Of a stretch of DNA of 64,000 nt, positions 34,766-44,064 are shown piece after piece; position 1 is the stretch's first letter, and each line of letters opens with the position of its first letter. The translations under genes were made by a program, and so were the position numbers. This stretch comes from Erythrobacter sp. NAP1 (GTDB taxonomy: Bacteria > Pseudomonadota > Alphaproteobacteria > Sphingomonadales > Sphingomonadaceae). The notes below the pieces were generated by a model. It saw only the letters and a program-made list of their open reading frames with translations. It searched no databases and was not told where the DNA came from. Location: the NCBI RefSeq assembly GCF_000152865.1, contig NZ_CH672390.1:682001-746000 (forward strand), read 5' to 3'.

Positions 34766-35295
34766 GGCTCCCTGCGTCCGGACCAGGTCCGGGCTACTCC
34801 TTCTGCGACCAACTGGTCGCCGATCGAGCGGCCATCGCGCATCAAGACCCGCAGCTTCCGACCATATTGGTCTTCGTCTCGATTACCGATTGGAAGCGCG
34901 GAGAACTCTCCCTGATTAAGCAGGACCACCAACCTGTCGCGTGCCTTTATGCCGAGATCGTATTCGTAATCGCATCTTGGCTGCGAGATTTCCGGTGTGT
35001 CGATATCGGCAATCCTGATTTTCACGCCTTCAAGCCAGATAGTGTCGCCATCGACGACGCAGGTGCGTCTGACCATGCCGCAAACGGCAAAGCTGTGCGT
35101 GGTTCGTGCCTCAGCGATCGCCGAACCAAACGGCCAGTAGATGCCGAGAAGGCCGCCCAGAATGCCAACGAGTAAGCCTCCGGCAACAAGCAGCGCAAGG
35201 CCGCGCCGTTTGCCTTGCTTCTGCCGGAGAACTCCTGCGCGAAAATCGAAGACATTATTCTGAGGTGATCTTCCTACCATGCCACCTTCTTTCAT
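34756..35295 (-). CDS. Membrane-anchored thermonuclease (SNase-like)
   Basis: A 179-aa protein with one N-terminal membrane helix ('GLALLVAGGLLVGILGGLLG', about residues 32-51) and a staphylococcal-nuclease domain outside: 'VDGDTIWLEGVKIRIADIDTPE' (Asp and Arg of the active site) and 'RDEDQYGRKLRVLM' (second Arg). It hydrolyses DNA or RNA with calcium, probably in the periplasm. An internal ATG at 35280 has AAGAAGG just upstream and may be the real start. SNase genes are frequent on conjugative elements; roles in entry or in degrading competing DNA are suggested but not settled. Confidence 0.87.
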   Translation of the reverse strand: MKEGGMVGRSPQNNVFDFRAGVLRQKQGKRRGLALLVAGGLLVGILGGLLGIYWPFGSAIAEARTTHSFAVCGMVRRTCVVDGDTIWLEGVKIRIADIDTPEISQPRCDYEYDLGIKARDRLVVLLNQGEFSALPIGNRDEDQYGRKLRVLMRDGRSIGDQLVAEGVARTWSGRREPWC

Positions 35296-35418
35296 TTTCG
35301 GGCCTGCAGGCCAAGATACCGTGCTCGCTTTCCCGATGATTTTCAGCTATTTTCGCGGCAACGCGAAGGGGCTGTCTAGAGGGGAGGGTGCAGACTGGCT
35401 CCCGAAGGAGAATGAGCG

Positions 35419-35628
35419 ATGAGCGATCCAGACAACACTCCCACCGGCGGCAAGCAGGACTGGGAAGGCTTTCGTGAAGTCGACCGGGCCATCGCTGAGA
35501 ACCGACTTACTGCCTACACTTGGAAGAAGACTTGGGCAGACCCGTGGGGACGGCTAAAGTTGATTGCGATTTCTGCTGCATTGGCGGCTTTTGTCGTGTT
35601 TGTGATTGTGTACGACGTCATTCTCTGA
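35419..35628 (+). CDS. Small membrane protein beside the T4SS operon
   Basis: 69 aa with AAGGAG eight bases before the ATG. The N-terminal half is soluble and acidic (KQDWEGFREVDRAIAENRLT), the C-terminal half a single membrane helix 'LIAISAALAAFVVFVIVYDVIL'. It converges with traG, whose stop is 4 bases away. In F the entry-exclusion gene traS lies next to traG, so this is a candidate exclusion protein by position and topology only. Confidence 0.55.
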   Translation: MSDPDNTPTGGKQDWEGFREVDRAIAENRLTAYTWKKTWADPWGRLKLIAISAALAAFVVFVIVYDVIL

Positions 35629-35632
35629 GGTC

Positions 35633-38335
35633 CTACCATTCCTTCACGTCGTCGGCCGCTTCGGCCGAGGCTCCCTTGGCATCGCGGGTCTTGCCGTCGA
35701 GGTATCCTTTTACGGTCCCGACCCGCCGTTCGCCTTGCTGCTGGACTCGATCGACATCGCGGGCGATGTCCTCGCGCTCGCTTGAGGCGGCACCGAGACT
35801 CCCTGGTACCCCGCCGAGCCGTACCGATCCACGCACGCCATCTGCGTTGCTCACGGGAGGTCGAGCAACAGGCGCAAAGGGCGGCAGAACGAGGTCGTCC
35901 GCGATCTCGGCATTTAGCCGGTCCGCATAGCTTTCGACGAACCGCGTCTGGAGTTGCTGGCCCCTCGCACTCATCTGGAAGTCGATATCGTCGAAGCGCA
36001 CCGGCCCATAATAGTCCCGATTGGCATCGATCTCCGCCATGCCCCATTCGCGATAGACCTGGCTGAGGTTGAGAGTGCCTGCGGCATTGGCGCTTTCGTA
36101 CCAGCTTGCCTGGTTCTCGAGCCGGCTGGCGATCTCTTCGGCGCGGCGTGCTTCACGGGTATAGCTCTGCGCTTCGGTGATCGACGTGGTGATGCCGGCC
36201 GAGCTGCTTGACACCAGCGCTTCAGAACTTGAGCTTGTCTCGCGCAGGAAACCCTCACGGGTGCTCGACCAACTGCGACTATCCGAGATCTGGCGCAGCG
36301 CGCCCATGATGCGCGAGCGGTCCTCGGAGGCGATCCCGATATCGCTATCGGTCCAGCTCTGATTGCGTCCGCCCTTTACGCCGATGCTCGCCGATCCAGC
36401 GCCCTTTTCCCCCTTGAGTCCTAGCGCGCCATCCCCGTTCAAGAACCAGGACACAGTAATGTCGTCGGCGGCACGGCGCGACAGCCCGAATTGCTGCTGG
36501 AGTGTCTTCGAGGCGTTGTCGACCTCGCTGAAGGCGCTGCCGATGCTGTCGCTCGTTGACGTGCCACTGACGCTCTCGTTCGAGCGCGAGCGGGTGTAGG
36601 CATCGCGTAGCTCGCTGAACCGGGTGACCGCCGAGCTCGTCGATTGCTGGGCAAGGTTCGAGAATGTCTCGCTCTGGCCGCGGCTCTGGCTCGCCATGGT
36701 CGCAAGCCGGCTCGAGAAGTCCTGCCCGAGTGTCGGGGTGAACGGATAGCTCGAGGTTGGCACAGTCGCGAACTCGGCCTGTGGGAAACGGGTGGTCTGG
36801 GTGCCGTTTTCGCCCGTGGCTCGCGTCTGCGCGGCGCCGTAGCTAATGTTGGGAGCAAGACTGGCTTGCGCAAACTGGCGCGAAAACACGTTCGAGTTCT
36901 CAAGGCTGGTATTGCCGAGCGAAACATTGCCGGTGCTCGCTTCGCGCGCCGCCTCTTCTGCCGCGTTCTGGCTCGGATTGAGGTAGCTCGTGGCCTGGCC
37001 CGATATTGCGAGCGCGCCTCTGGCGACGCCGCCGGCAAGGAACGGAATCGATGCGACGAGGTAGCCGGCCAGTATCCCGATGTCGTTGTTGACGTCGGTC
37101 ATGCCGGAGAAGGTTGCGAGGCTGAGACCACTTGCGCCGCCCGCGGCCGCCACATCGCTCGCGCCCTTGAGCATCAGGATCATGTGCAGGATGACGAACA
37201 GCGGCCCCCAGGCTGCCAGATAGAAGAAGCCCGTGACGTATCCTCTGAGCGCGATCGGTCCGGTCTTGGGCATCAGGAACAGCGGAAAGAGCACCGGAAA
37301 GAGCGCGTAGAATACGACCGTCAGGACGACATTGAGGATCGGGACCCACTTCATCGCGTTGTGCGCGATCGAGGAATAGGTCCGTTCGGTTTGGATGTCG
37401 GCGCGGGTCTGCGCGAACACATCGACGCTCGATGCACCGCTAGCTCCGGCAAATCCATGCATCGCCTGGTTCATGGCGTTGATGGTCAGAACCTGGCGGA
37501 AGATGCTGCTTGCATCCTTCGAGACGCCGGTGAGGTATTGATAGGCAATCGGCAGGTCGGCGATGAGCTTGGCCTTCGCGAGCGCTTCGGTCTGCCGGGG
37601 GTAGAGCTGGCGCCCGGCGACCTGTGTCATCTCATCGATAAGCCCGGCCCACTGGTTGGAGAGCGCAGTGTATGCTTCGCGGCAGGTGATGATCGTGGCC
37701 GTGACGCTATCGTCCGCCTGCCGGGTGAGGAAGCGCTGCGCACGCGCGGCACTGCCGGGCGCAATGGTCGCCCAGATATCGTTGCTCTCCGACAATTCCT
37801 TCATCGAATAGCGGCCGAGGAGCAGGTCGTAGAAAACGCATTGGCGGATATGCTCATCGAAATTGGCGGCAAACTCGGGATCGGCAATGCGCAGCGAGCG
37901 TGTCGCTTCGAGCAGGCGCGCGCCGTAAATCATGCCGTTCTTCGAATAGTTGAGATCGTCGGGAAGGCCAAAGACGAGCTCTGCGGAACGGGTAAGGTAG
38001 TCGCCCGCCTGGCTGGTAAAGCTTGCCATGAGCGCTAGGCCCAGCGGGACATTGGCCACTGCTGCCGGTGCAAGGCTCGGATTGACGCGGTCGGTGACCT
38101 GCACATCCATGCGCGGCACCATCAGGCACATGTAGATGAGCGTCGCGCCAAGGAACCAGTTGAGCCAGGCGCGCCAGTCCTGATTGAACGCGACGACAAT
38201 GACCGCAAGCGCCATGCCCATGACCAGCGCCACCTGGATCAGGCTCTTGTAGCCACCGGCCCCGGTCCACGCGGCGACGGCGTTCAAGACATTGACGATG
38301 TACTCGCCGCCGCCGGTAGTGAAGATCTCGACCAT
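35633..38335 (-). CDS. traG: TraG: mating-pair stabilisation / T4SS inner-membrane protein
   Basis: A 900-aa TraG-type protein. The N-terminal third to half is the membrane part: helices near residues 30-50, 55-70, 90-105, and a group at about 330-450 ('ILNVVLTVVFYALFPVLFPLFL' and following). The C-terminal half is periplasmic or transferred, Ser/Thr/Gln-rich, with heptad-like stretches. In F, TraG is needed for pilus assembly and mating-pair stabilisation, and its C-terminal part meets TraS for entry exclusion. It is the last gene of the minus-strand tra operon, 10 bases after traH. Length is close to F TraG (938 aa). Confidence 0.9.
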   Translation of the reverse strand: MVEIFTTGGGEYIVNVLNAVAAWTGAGGYKSLIQVALVMGMALAVIVVAFNQDWRAWLNWFLGATLIYMCLMVPRMDVQVTDRVNPSLAPAAVANVPLGLALMASFTSQAGDYLTRSAELVFGLPDDLNYSKNGMIYGARLLEATRSLRIADPEFAANFDEHIRQCVFYDLLLGRYSMKELSESNDIWATIAPGSAARAQRFLTRQADDSVTATIITCREAYTALSNQWAGLIDEMTQVAGRQLYPRQTEALAKAKLIADLPIAYQYLTGVSKDASSIFRQVLTINAMNQAMHGFAGASGASSVDVFAQTRADIQTERTYSSIAHNAMKWVPILNVVLTVVFYALFPVLFPLFLMPKTGPIALRGYVTGFFYLAAWGPLFVILHMILMLKGASDVAAAGGASGLSLATFSGMTDVNNDIGILAGYLVASIPFLAGGVARGALAISGQATSYLNPSQNAAEEAAREASTGNVSLGNTSLENSNVFSRQFAQASLAPNISYGAAQTRATGENGTQTTRFPQAEFATVPTSSYPFTPTLGQDFSSRLATMASQSRGQSETFSNLAQQSTSSAVTRFSELRDAYTRSRSNESVSGTSTSDSIGSAFSEVDNASKTLQQQFGLSRRAADDITVSWFLNGDGALGLKGEKGAGSASIGVKGGRNQSWTDSDIGIASEDRSRIMGALRQISDSRSWSSTREGFLRETSSSSEALVSSSSAGITTSITEAQSYTREARRAEEIASRLENQASWYESANAAGTLNLSQVYREWGMAEIDANRDYYGPVRFDDIDFQMSARGQQLQTRFVESYADRLNAEIADDLVLPPFAPVARPPVSNADGVRGSVRLGGVPGSLGAASSEREDIARDVDRVQQQGERRVGTVKGYLDGKTRDAKGASAEAADDVKEW

Positions 38336-38345
38336 GGTATTCGCC

Positions 38346-39782
38346 TCAGGGGATGATCGAGCGCGACTGGAGGCCGCGTGACCAGTCGAGCGCTGCGGAC
38401 ATCGAGGGCGACATCGAAGCGGCGAGAGCGTTTTCGATCATCGCCGTTTTCTCGATGATCTGCATTAACGCCGAGACCTTGGCCTGACCCGTTGCTTGCC
38501 GCTGCACAATGCCCGAGCGAACTTCGGCGACCTGGCCGCGCCAGATCGCAAGCTTGGCTTCATCGGCGGCGATGAAGCTTGCCATCGAACGCCCGGCTTC
38601 GGACACGATCCGGTCGAGGATGGCATAGAGCAGGTCGATGCTGGCGATCTCGGCGAGCGTTTCGCGATCGTCGGTCGGCATGCCGCGTCCATAGGCGGCC
38701 TGGACGGTAAGGATCTTGTATAAGGGGACAGAGGCGACCTGCAGCAGTTCCTTCTCGGCATTGCCGATTGCGGTATCGGCGCGGATCGCATCGACCATAT
38801 TGCCGATGAGGAGCGCGACGCGCGGGCGGATGGCCTTCGCATTCGAAAGGCTCATCTGCTCGAAGGTGGGATTGAGGCAAAGATCGGTCTCGTCGCAGCG
38901 AAACACGCGCACGGTCTGGCCCTGCGTCCCGTCTAGGAGCGCGCTTACGAGCGTCGAGGACGCGTCGCCCGCGAAGGGCACGAACTTGCCGGGTTCATCA
39001 TCCTTGGGCGGCACGTAGATGACCGTGCCAATCAGCGTCATCGCGTATTCGGCGAGTTCGCGGTCGAAAGTACCGCCGGGGTTGAAGAAGGCGCTCTTCT
39101 TGAGGACGTGCCAGGTGTAGTTGCGCGGCACGCCGGGATTGACGTCGGCGTAGTCGGTGCCGCCGCCTTCGTTGGTTGACGCGCGCTGGCCGCGCGTGCC
39201 GCAGCCGTGCTTGGCGGCCGCATAGTCGGTGAAGATACCTTCGGAATTCCCGATGGCTTCGCAGATCGCCTTGTCGGCGAGATCGCCCTTGGGCCACAGG
39301 CCGCCGACCAGCCCCTGCGCCATTTCGCAGGAGTTGATCGAGAGATTGTTCATGAGCTGAGCCTTCTGGCTAAATTCCTGCATGATCTTGTTGCACTCGG
39401 GACAGACGGTGTCGATCGCGAGGCTGAAAGCAAAGCCGACCGCGTTGTTGGCGACGGCTTTCAGGAGCGCGACCATCTCGCTCGCATTGATGAAGGAAAA
39501 AGACCCGGCAAAGATATCGATGCCCCCGCAGCCCGCCCTTGCGCGCGGCAGCTGGAGATTGGCGATGTTGGTCGTCTTCTGAGGGAAGCGCGTCCAGACA
39601 TTGCCGAGGCTGTAATAGCCTGCCGACTGGCCTTCGAAGGCGGTCGGGCCGGTGACATTCGCCGCCGCGCCCATGTCATCCATGAAGCGGTCCATGCTGT
39701 CGCCAACATTCGCGGCGACCGGTGAGGCAACCATGCTGGCGGCGGCGAGGGTCAATGCCGCATTGCGGATGCTAGTAATCAT
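38346..39782 (-). CDS. traH: TraH: conjugative pilus assembly protein
   Basis: A 478-aa TraH with a signal peptide ('ALTLAAASMVASPVAA'). It has the family features 'GQSAGYYSLGNVWTRFP', 'CGGIDIFAGSFSFINASEM', 'CPECNKIMQEFSQKAQLMN' and 'INSCEMAQGLVGG'. Several conserved cysteines suggest disulfides made by the DsbC-like and TraF proteins of the same operon. In F, TraH works at the outer membrane with TraF, U, W and TrbI in pilus extension and retraction. Overlaps the end of traF by 11 bases. Confidence 0.94.
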   Translation of the reverse strand: MITSIRNAALTLAAASMVASPVAANVGDSMDRFMDDMGAAANVTGPTAFEGQSAGYYSLGNVWTRFPQKTTNIANLQLPRARAGCGGIDIFAGSFSFINASEMVALLKAVANNAVGFAFSLAIDTVCPECNKIMQEFSQKAQLMNNLSINSCEMAQGLVGGLWPKGDLADKAICEAIGNSEGIFTDYAAAKHGCGTRGQRASTNEGGGTDYADVNPGVPRNYTWHVLKKSAFFNPGGTFDRELAEYAMTLIGTVIYVPPKDDEPGKFVPFAGDASSTLVSALLDGTQGQTVRVFRCDETDLCLNPTFEQMSLSNAKAIRPRVALLIGNMVDAIRADTAIGNAEKELLQVASVPLYKILTVQAAYGRGMPTDDRETLAEIASIDLLYAILDRIVSEAGRSMASFIAADEAKLAIWRGQVAEVRSGIVQRQATGQAKVSALMQIIEKTAMIENALAASMSPSMSAALDWSRGLQSRSIIP

Positions 39783-40584
39783 GTCCGGCTTCCTTGGAGG
39801 TGAGAAGGTAGATGCGGTCCTGCAGCTCGTCGGCCGAGAGCACGCCGTAGCCGATCGGAATCGGGCGTTTGGTCACGCTGTCCCACAGCACCAGAGCGGG
39901 GGTGGCTTTGCCTTCGAGACCAAGCTTGCCGCGCTGGTTCGTCTCGACCCGATAGTCGGGAAAATGCCGGGATGAACCGCCATCGGTGGAGATCGCGCGC
40001 ACGGTGATCCGCCAGCGGTCGGCGACGCCTTTGACGATCGGGCCCATCACTTCGCACGGGCCGCAGGTCGAACTGAAGAAATAGAAAAGGCCGTAGCGCT
40101 GGGAGAGCGTTGCCATGACGTAATCGCGCTCCGCGCTGCGGGCATCCTGCCACTGCTTCTTGGCGACCGCTCCGACGGGGCGTTCAAGCGTGTAGTCGAG
40201 GTCCGGGTCCTGCCAGATCGCCCGCTGCCAGACATCGGAGAACAGCGAGGCGCGGTCGAGCTGCGCGCGCTGGAAGCGGATATAGGCCGCTACATTGGCC
40301 TCGGTCGGATAGAGGATCGCGCGCGCCTTGAGTTCGCGAAGCTCGGAGGTGATCGCGTCGAGTTCTTGGCTGGCCGCGACCTGCTCGGCTTCAGGCTGTT
40401 GTGGCTCTTCAATGGGAGCGGGCTTCACGCAGTAGAACCAGTAGCCGAGCCTGCGCTCTTCGCAGTAGAGCGCGTCTGCCGAGGTGGTCGATCTTGTGTC
40501 CCGCCGCTCCTGCGCCTGGGCCAGAGTGGCGGGCAGGGCAGCTATGCCGAGCGCGAGCGCCGTGAGGTGATGCAGATGGGTCAT
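39772..40584 (-). CDS. traF: TraF: thioredoxin-like conjugative pilus assembly protein
   Basis: 270 aa with a signal peptide (LTALALGIAALPATLAQA) and a C-terminal thioredoxin fold. The active site is 'FFSSTCGPCEVMGPIV'; F TraF has lost the CxxC pair, but here CGPC is intact, so redox activity is likely. It would help fold TraN, TraU and TraH, all rich in Cys, in the periplasm. It overlaps traN by 4 bases and traH by 11. Confidence 0.92.
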   Translation of the reverse strand: MTHLHHLTALALGIAALPATLAQAQERRDTRSTTSADALYCEERRLGYWFYCVKPAPIEEPQQPEAEQVAASQELDAITSELRELKARAILYPTEANVAAYIRFQRAQLDRASLFSDVWQRAIWQDPDLDYTLERPVGAVAKKQWQDARSAERDYVMATLSQRYGLFYFFSSTCGPCEVMGPIVKGVADRWRITVRAISTDGGSSRHFPDYRVETNQRGKLGLEGKATPALVLWDSVTKRPIPIGYGVLSADELQDRIYLLTSKEAGHDY

Positions 40585-42302
40585 TGGCCGCCCCTTGCGT
40601 AATAATCTTCGATCCTCTGCTGGATGAGGATGCTGGTCTCGAGTTCGTCGGGAAGTCGGGCCGCGTCGGTGAACTCGGCATAGACTTCGCTGAAATCCAT
40701 CCGGCTGAGGTCGAGCCGGGCAAACTCGTCGAGAGTGAACCCCTCACATTGTTCTTCTTTGGGCTTGTCCCATGGCTTGGGGAGTTGCTTGCGGCCCTGT
40801 TCCTGCAGGATCCGCGAGAGCTTGCTCTCGAAACAGCAATAGACCTTCTTCTTCGTCAGGCAGACGCCAAGGAACTTGTCCGAACAATAAGTTCCGACAT
40901 AAGCGCACAGCCCCTGCGCGTCGCGTTCGTGGAGCAGCACTTCCTCGCGGTTGCAGCCGAGCGCGACCAGCAGGCTGATTCCGGGGATGAGCGGGAAGCC
41001 CTTGCCCTTGCAGCAGTTGAGGACGCCGAAGACCTTGGACGAGCAGGTGTTGCGCGTGCCGCGGAACAGCGTCAGCGTGTTCGGATCGAACTGGCCGCGC
41101 GCCTCGTCCATGGCGTGCAATGCGACCGCCGCATCCTTGAACTCGTCATTGGCGGTGCGCTCGATCGTCTCGCAGCTGCCATCAATGCAATAGACATCGC
41201 CGTCGCAGACATACTGGGTGGAGATGTCCGTACCGGGCAGGGGACATTCGTAGATGCGCTCCCAGGTCTCGCAGGGCATCTCGTCGGTGAGGCATTCCTC
41301 GCCGATGAACCGGCAGGTGCCCTGGCTTTCGATGTCGGAACAGTCGGTCGCCGCTTCGCGCGAAGTGCAGGTGTAGCTGCGCTGCCATTCCCAGCACGGC
41401 CGTGTCACCGAGACGCCGTCGATCACGCGGGTCTGCGGATCGGCATCGGTGCAGATCTCATTGTCGAGTGTGCAATCGCCATTATCGGCAAATCCGATGC
41501 ACTGGCTCTCGTCGGAAAAGGTATCGATCGTGCTGTCCGTGGTCACCGCATAGGGCGTGTAGCGCGCATCTGGATTGTCGCATGTGATTTCAGCGATGGG
41601 ATCGCCAGGTTCGGTGCAGTATCTATAGAACTGGTCCTCCCGCCACTGGAGGCAGGGTCCGGGCTGATACCCGGTGATCCGGCACGACCCCCCATCGAAT
41701 GCCGAGCACCAGGGATATCCATAGACTGTGCTCGTCTCATTGCAGAGATAGTGCCATTGCTGGCGCCGGGTCACGCTGGCAACGAGCGGCACCGCGCACT
41801 GACCCACCGACTGGTCGATCCGCGTGCCAGTGTTGCAGGTAGCGGTGTAGGTCCCTGCCGATCCGGACCCGGTCGGCAGCGGCACGCAATTACCCTGGCC
41901 ACCCGAGATTGCCATGCCGCTGGTGTAGTCGAGCGGGGTCTCGTTGATGGCGAGGCTGCGCGCAATGACGTCCTCGATCTCACTTGGATCGAAGCGCGCG
42001 CGATTGGCCACGCTGTCGCGCATAGCCCGATAGCCCTGGTGTCCGGTAGCAGCGGCGGCCGCATTGCTCTCGATCCGCTCGGGAGCGTCGGCGAGCGTTT
42101 CCAGGTTTCGCACGGCGTTGCGGTCGTAGTTGGGCAGGTTTGCTGCATTGGGCTGCGATCTGGCAGCTTCTTGCGCTTCGCCGCGCAGGCTTTCGCCAAA
42201 GGCCTTGCCATCGGCCCGCGCGTCCTGCTGCTGCGCGGAAAGGGGCGCGGCGACGGCGAGAAGACCGAGCAGTCCTATGCGAAGCGATTGTATGAGCCTC
42301 AT
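40581..42302 (-). CDS. traN: TraN: Cys-rich outer-membrane mating-pair adhesin
   Basis: A 573-aa TraN with a signal peptide ('RIGLLGLLAVAAPLSAQ'). The central part is very rich in Cys, for example 'CNTGTRIDQSVGQCAVPL', 'CRFIGEECLTDEMPCETW' and 'VCDGDVYCIDGSCE'. The C-terminal part has the conserved 'SCSKVFGVLNCCKGKGF'-like and 'CYCCFESKLSRILQEQGRKQL' regions (recognisable here as CSSKVFGVLNCCKG and VYCCFESKLSRIL). In F, TraN on the donor surface recognises recipient outer-membrane proteins and so influences host range. Coupled to TrbC upstream (ATGA). Confidence 0.93.
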   Translation of the reverse strand: MRLIQSLRIGLLGLLAVAAPLSAQQQDARADGKAFGESLRGEAQEAARSQPNAANLPNYDRNAVRNLETLADAPERIESNAAAAATGHQGYRAMRDSVANRARFDPSEIEDVIARSLAINETPLDYTSGMAISGGQGNCVPLPTGSGSAGTYTATCNTGTRIDQSVGQCAVPLVASVTRRQQWHYLCNETSTVYGYPWCSAFDGGSCRITGYQPGPCLQWREDQFYRYCTEPGDPIAEITCDNPDARYTPYAVTTDSTIDTFSDESQCIGFADNGDCTLDNEICTDADPQTRVIDGVSVTRPCWEWQRSYTCTSREAATDCSDIESQGTCRFIGEECLTDEMPCETWERIYECPLPGTDISTQYVCDGDVYCIDGSCETIERTANDEFKDAAVALHAMDEARGQFDPNTLTLFRGTRNTCSSKVFGVLNCCKGKGFPLIPGISLLVALGCNREEVLLHERDAQGLCAYVGTYCSDKFLGVCLTKKKVYCCFESKLSRILQEQGRKQLPKPWDKPKEEQCEGFTLDEFARLDLSRMDFSEVYAEFTDAARLPDELETSILIQQRIEDYYARGGQ

Positions 42303-43054
42303 GGCCGTTCTCCTTCGAGCCTGCGGGAATGGAGGCGCGCGAGCTGCGCTCCCGGACCGCCTCCCGAAGCGAAGGTGTCGAGCACTTCGGCCACGCTGAT
42401 ATTGCCGGCAATGCGGTCGTGCGGCGGCAAGACGTCTTTGCAGTCGAACCCGTCGCAGGGGCTGAAATCGCTCGCGATCATCACGAAGCTCGGGGTAACC
42501 TTGATATCGAAGGCGCGGAACAGGCGCGGGTCGATCCCGAGCGCGCCGGCCTCATCGCCATCGCTCCAGATTGCGGCGATGCGCTTCTTGAAGCGCGCGC
42601 TGTCGCCTTGCGGGAAACCGCGCAGCACGGTGACGCCGCCGGCCCTCGAGACATCGCGAACCAGCGCCTTCAATGAGGGCTCGGGCATTGCCAATGAGGC
42701 AAAAGCGATGAACCGGGGCGTGTCGCCCATCGCTGCCACTTCCGCGTCGGCCTGGGCGCGGATCATGCCATCGAGATCGAGCGGCCCGGCATTCGCGGTC
42801 GCCTGCGCAGTCTCGGCATAGCCTGCGCGATTGTCGAAAGCCGTCTGCTGCGCGGCGCGCGTGTCTTCTGCGAGGGTATCCGCTTTTGTCCTGACCGACG
42901 TGGCGAGCGCCTCGGCGTCGACGGCATGTTCGGCCGCTCGCGCGCGGATCTCAGCGAGGTCAAGGTCGGGTCCGGCATCCTGCGCAGAAGCGGCGGCAAA
43001 TCCGGCAGCGATCACGAGGCTCAGGCCAACGAGTATGGGGAAAGCGTTTCTCAT
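42299..43054 (-). CDS. trbC: TrbC: F-type pilus assembly protein
   Basis: 251 aa from the ATG at 43054, chosen because a signal peptide follows (MRNAFPILVGLSLVIAAGFA) and because it makes the usual ATGA overlap with traU; the frame is open far upstream only as a shadow of traU. The C-terminal domain is TrbC_Ftype, thioredoxin-like: 'FIAFASLAMPEPSLKALVRD', 'GGVTVLRGFPQGD' and 'IDPRLFRAFDIKVTPSFVM'. In F, TrbC acts with TraW in assembly of the outer part of the channel; here traW and trbC are separate genes with traU between them. Confidence 0.93.
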   Translation of the reverse strand: MRNAFPILVGLSLVIAAGFAAASAQDAGPDLDLAEIRARAAEHAVDAEALATSVRTKADTLAEDTRAAQQTAFDNRAGYAETAQATANAGPLDLDGMIRAQADAEVAAMGDTPRFIAFASLAMPEPSLKALVRDVSRAGGVTVLRGFPQGDSARFKKRIAAIWSDGDEAGALGIDPRLFRAFDIKVTPSFVMIASDFSPCDGFDCKDVLPPHDRIAGNISVAEVLDTFASGGGPGAQLARLHSRRLEGERP

Positions 43055-44064
43055 AGCGCGCAGCAATTCCTCTTGCGCCAGACGAGGTATCCCATGTCTT
43101 CGCCGATCGCGGGGATGACCTGTCCGGGGGACTGGAAGGTGGTGGATGCACCGATGGGCGGGCAGGCGTAGCGGCCCTTGGTCGCCGGGTTGGGGCTGGT
43201 GGCCTGGAAGCGGTATTGCTGCTTCCTCATCACCGGCATCAGGTACTTGCCGCACAGGCCCTTCGACCCCATCGTCCCCCATGAGACGAGCTCGCGGTGG
43301 AGCTTGTAGGCGAAGCGCGAGAGCACGAGCCGCGAGGCCTGGACGTGTCCGATCGAGGCCGAGACGTTGCCGTTCATCGGGTACATCGACCCTTGGCAGC
43401 CCGCGCACCAGAACATCTCGTCGAGCGGCAGGTTCGCGGTCGCTGCAGCACAATCCGCCGCGCACGCGGCAAGCGCCAGCGGGTTGGCAAACAGCACGGC
43501 CTCGGGATTGATGATCGCGGTGAGCTCGCTGTCCTGCCACAGCGGATCGATCTCGGAGATGTAGAGGATGTCGATCGAACCCGGCTCGAGGCACAGAAAA
43601 TCGGCGACGATCTCCATCCAGTAGATCAGCGGATAGGCATACCAGTGGACGTGCCAGCTCGAATAATACTGGCTGGCGCCGCCCACGGCCGAAGGACCCG
43701 AGATCGAGCGGAAGCCGATATCAAAGCCGGGATCGAGCTTCATGCCGCCGAGGTTCACGAAGCACCAAGGCTTCATGCTGACATCGGCGAGCCGGACCGG
43801 CTCCCAGAACCCCATCGCGATGCCGGGCCGAAGACCGCACAGGCACAGCGGGAAATCGGGGTTGTCCGGATCGGGACGATTGCTCGGCCAGATTTCGAGC
43901 CCGCCGATCGAGATCGGGAACAGGCACGACCAGCAGATGTCGGTGATCGGATTGACGAATTGCCCGGTGCACTTGCCCGGACCGGCATCGGCCGAAGCGG
44001 GTGATGCGAAGACCAGCGACAGCATCGCCGTGAAAAGCACGAGGAAGGCGCGGATTCCGGTCAT
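43051..44064 (-). CDS. traU: TraU: conjugative DNA-transfer protein
   Basis: A 337-aa TraU with a signal peptide ('VLFTAMLSLVFASPASA'). Conserved family segments include 'CWSCLFPISIGGLEIW', 'CLCGLRPGIAMGFWEPVRL', 'PYCFVNLGG'-like (here PWCFVNLGGMKLD), 'SWHVHWYAYPLIYWMEI' and the Cys-rich 'ACAADCAAATANL' and 'FWCAGCQGSMYPMNG'. TraU is more important for DNA transfer than for pilus formation in F. It overlaps traW and trbC by ATGA. Confidence 0.95.
   Translation of the reverse strand: MTGIRAFLVLFTAMLSLVFASPASADAGPGKCTGQFVNPITDICWSCLFPISIGGLEIWPSNRPDPDNPDFPLCLCGLRPGIAMGFWEPVRLADVSMKPWCFVNLGGMKLDPGFDIGFRSISGPSAVGGASQYYSSWHVHWYAYPLIYWMEIVADFLCLEPGSIDILYISEIDPLWQDSELTAIINPEAVLFANPLALAACAADCAAATANLPLDEMFWCAGCQGSMYPMNGNVSASIGHVQASRLVLSRFAYKLHRELVSWGTMGSKGLCGKYLMPVMRKQQYRFQATSPNPATKGRYACPPIGASTTFQSPGQVIPAIGEDMGYLVWRKRNCCAL

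Noticed and set aside
42299..43594. 431-aa start for trbC, and the extended starts for traW, trbI, traV and the membrane gene at 45569
   Set aside because: The N-terminal extensions read through upstream tra genes in another frame; internal ATGs with signal peptides or membrane helices and ATGA/TGATG junctions are better.
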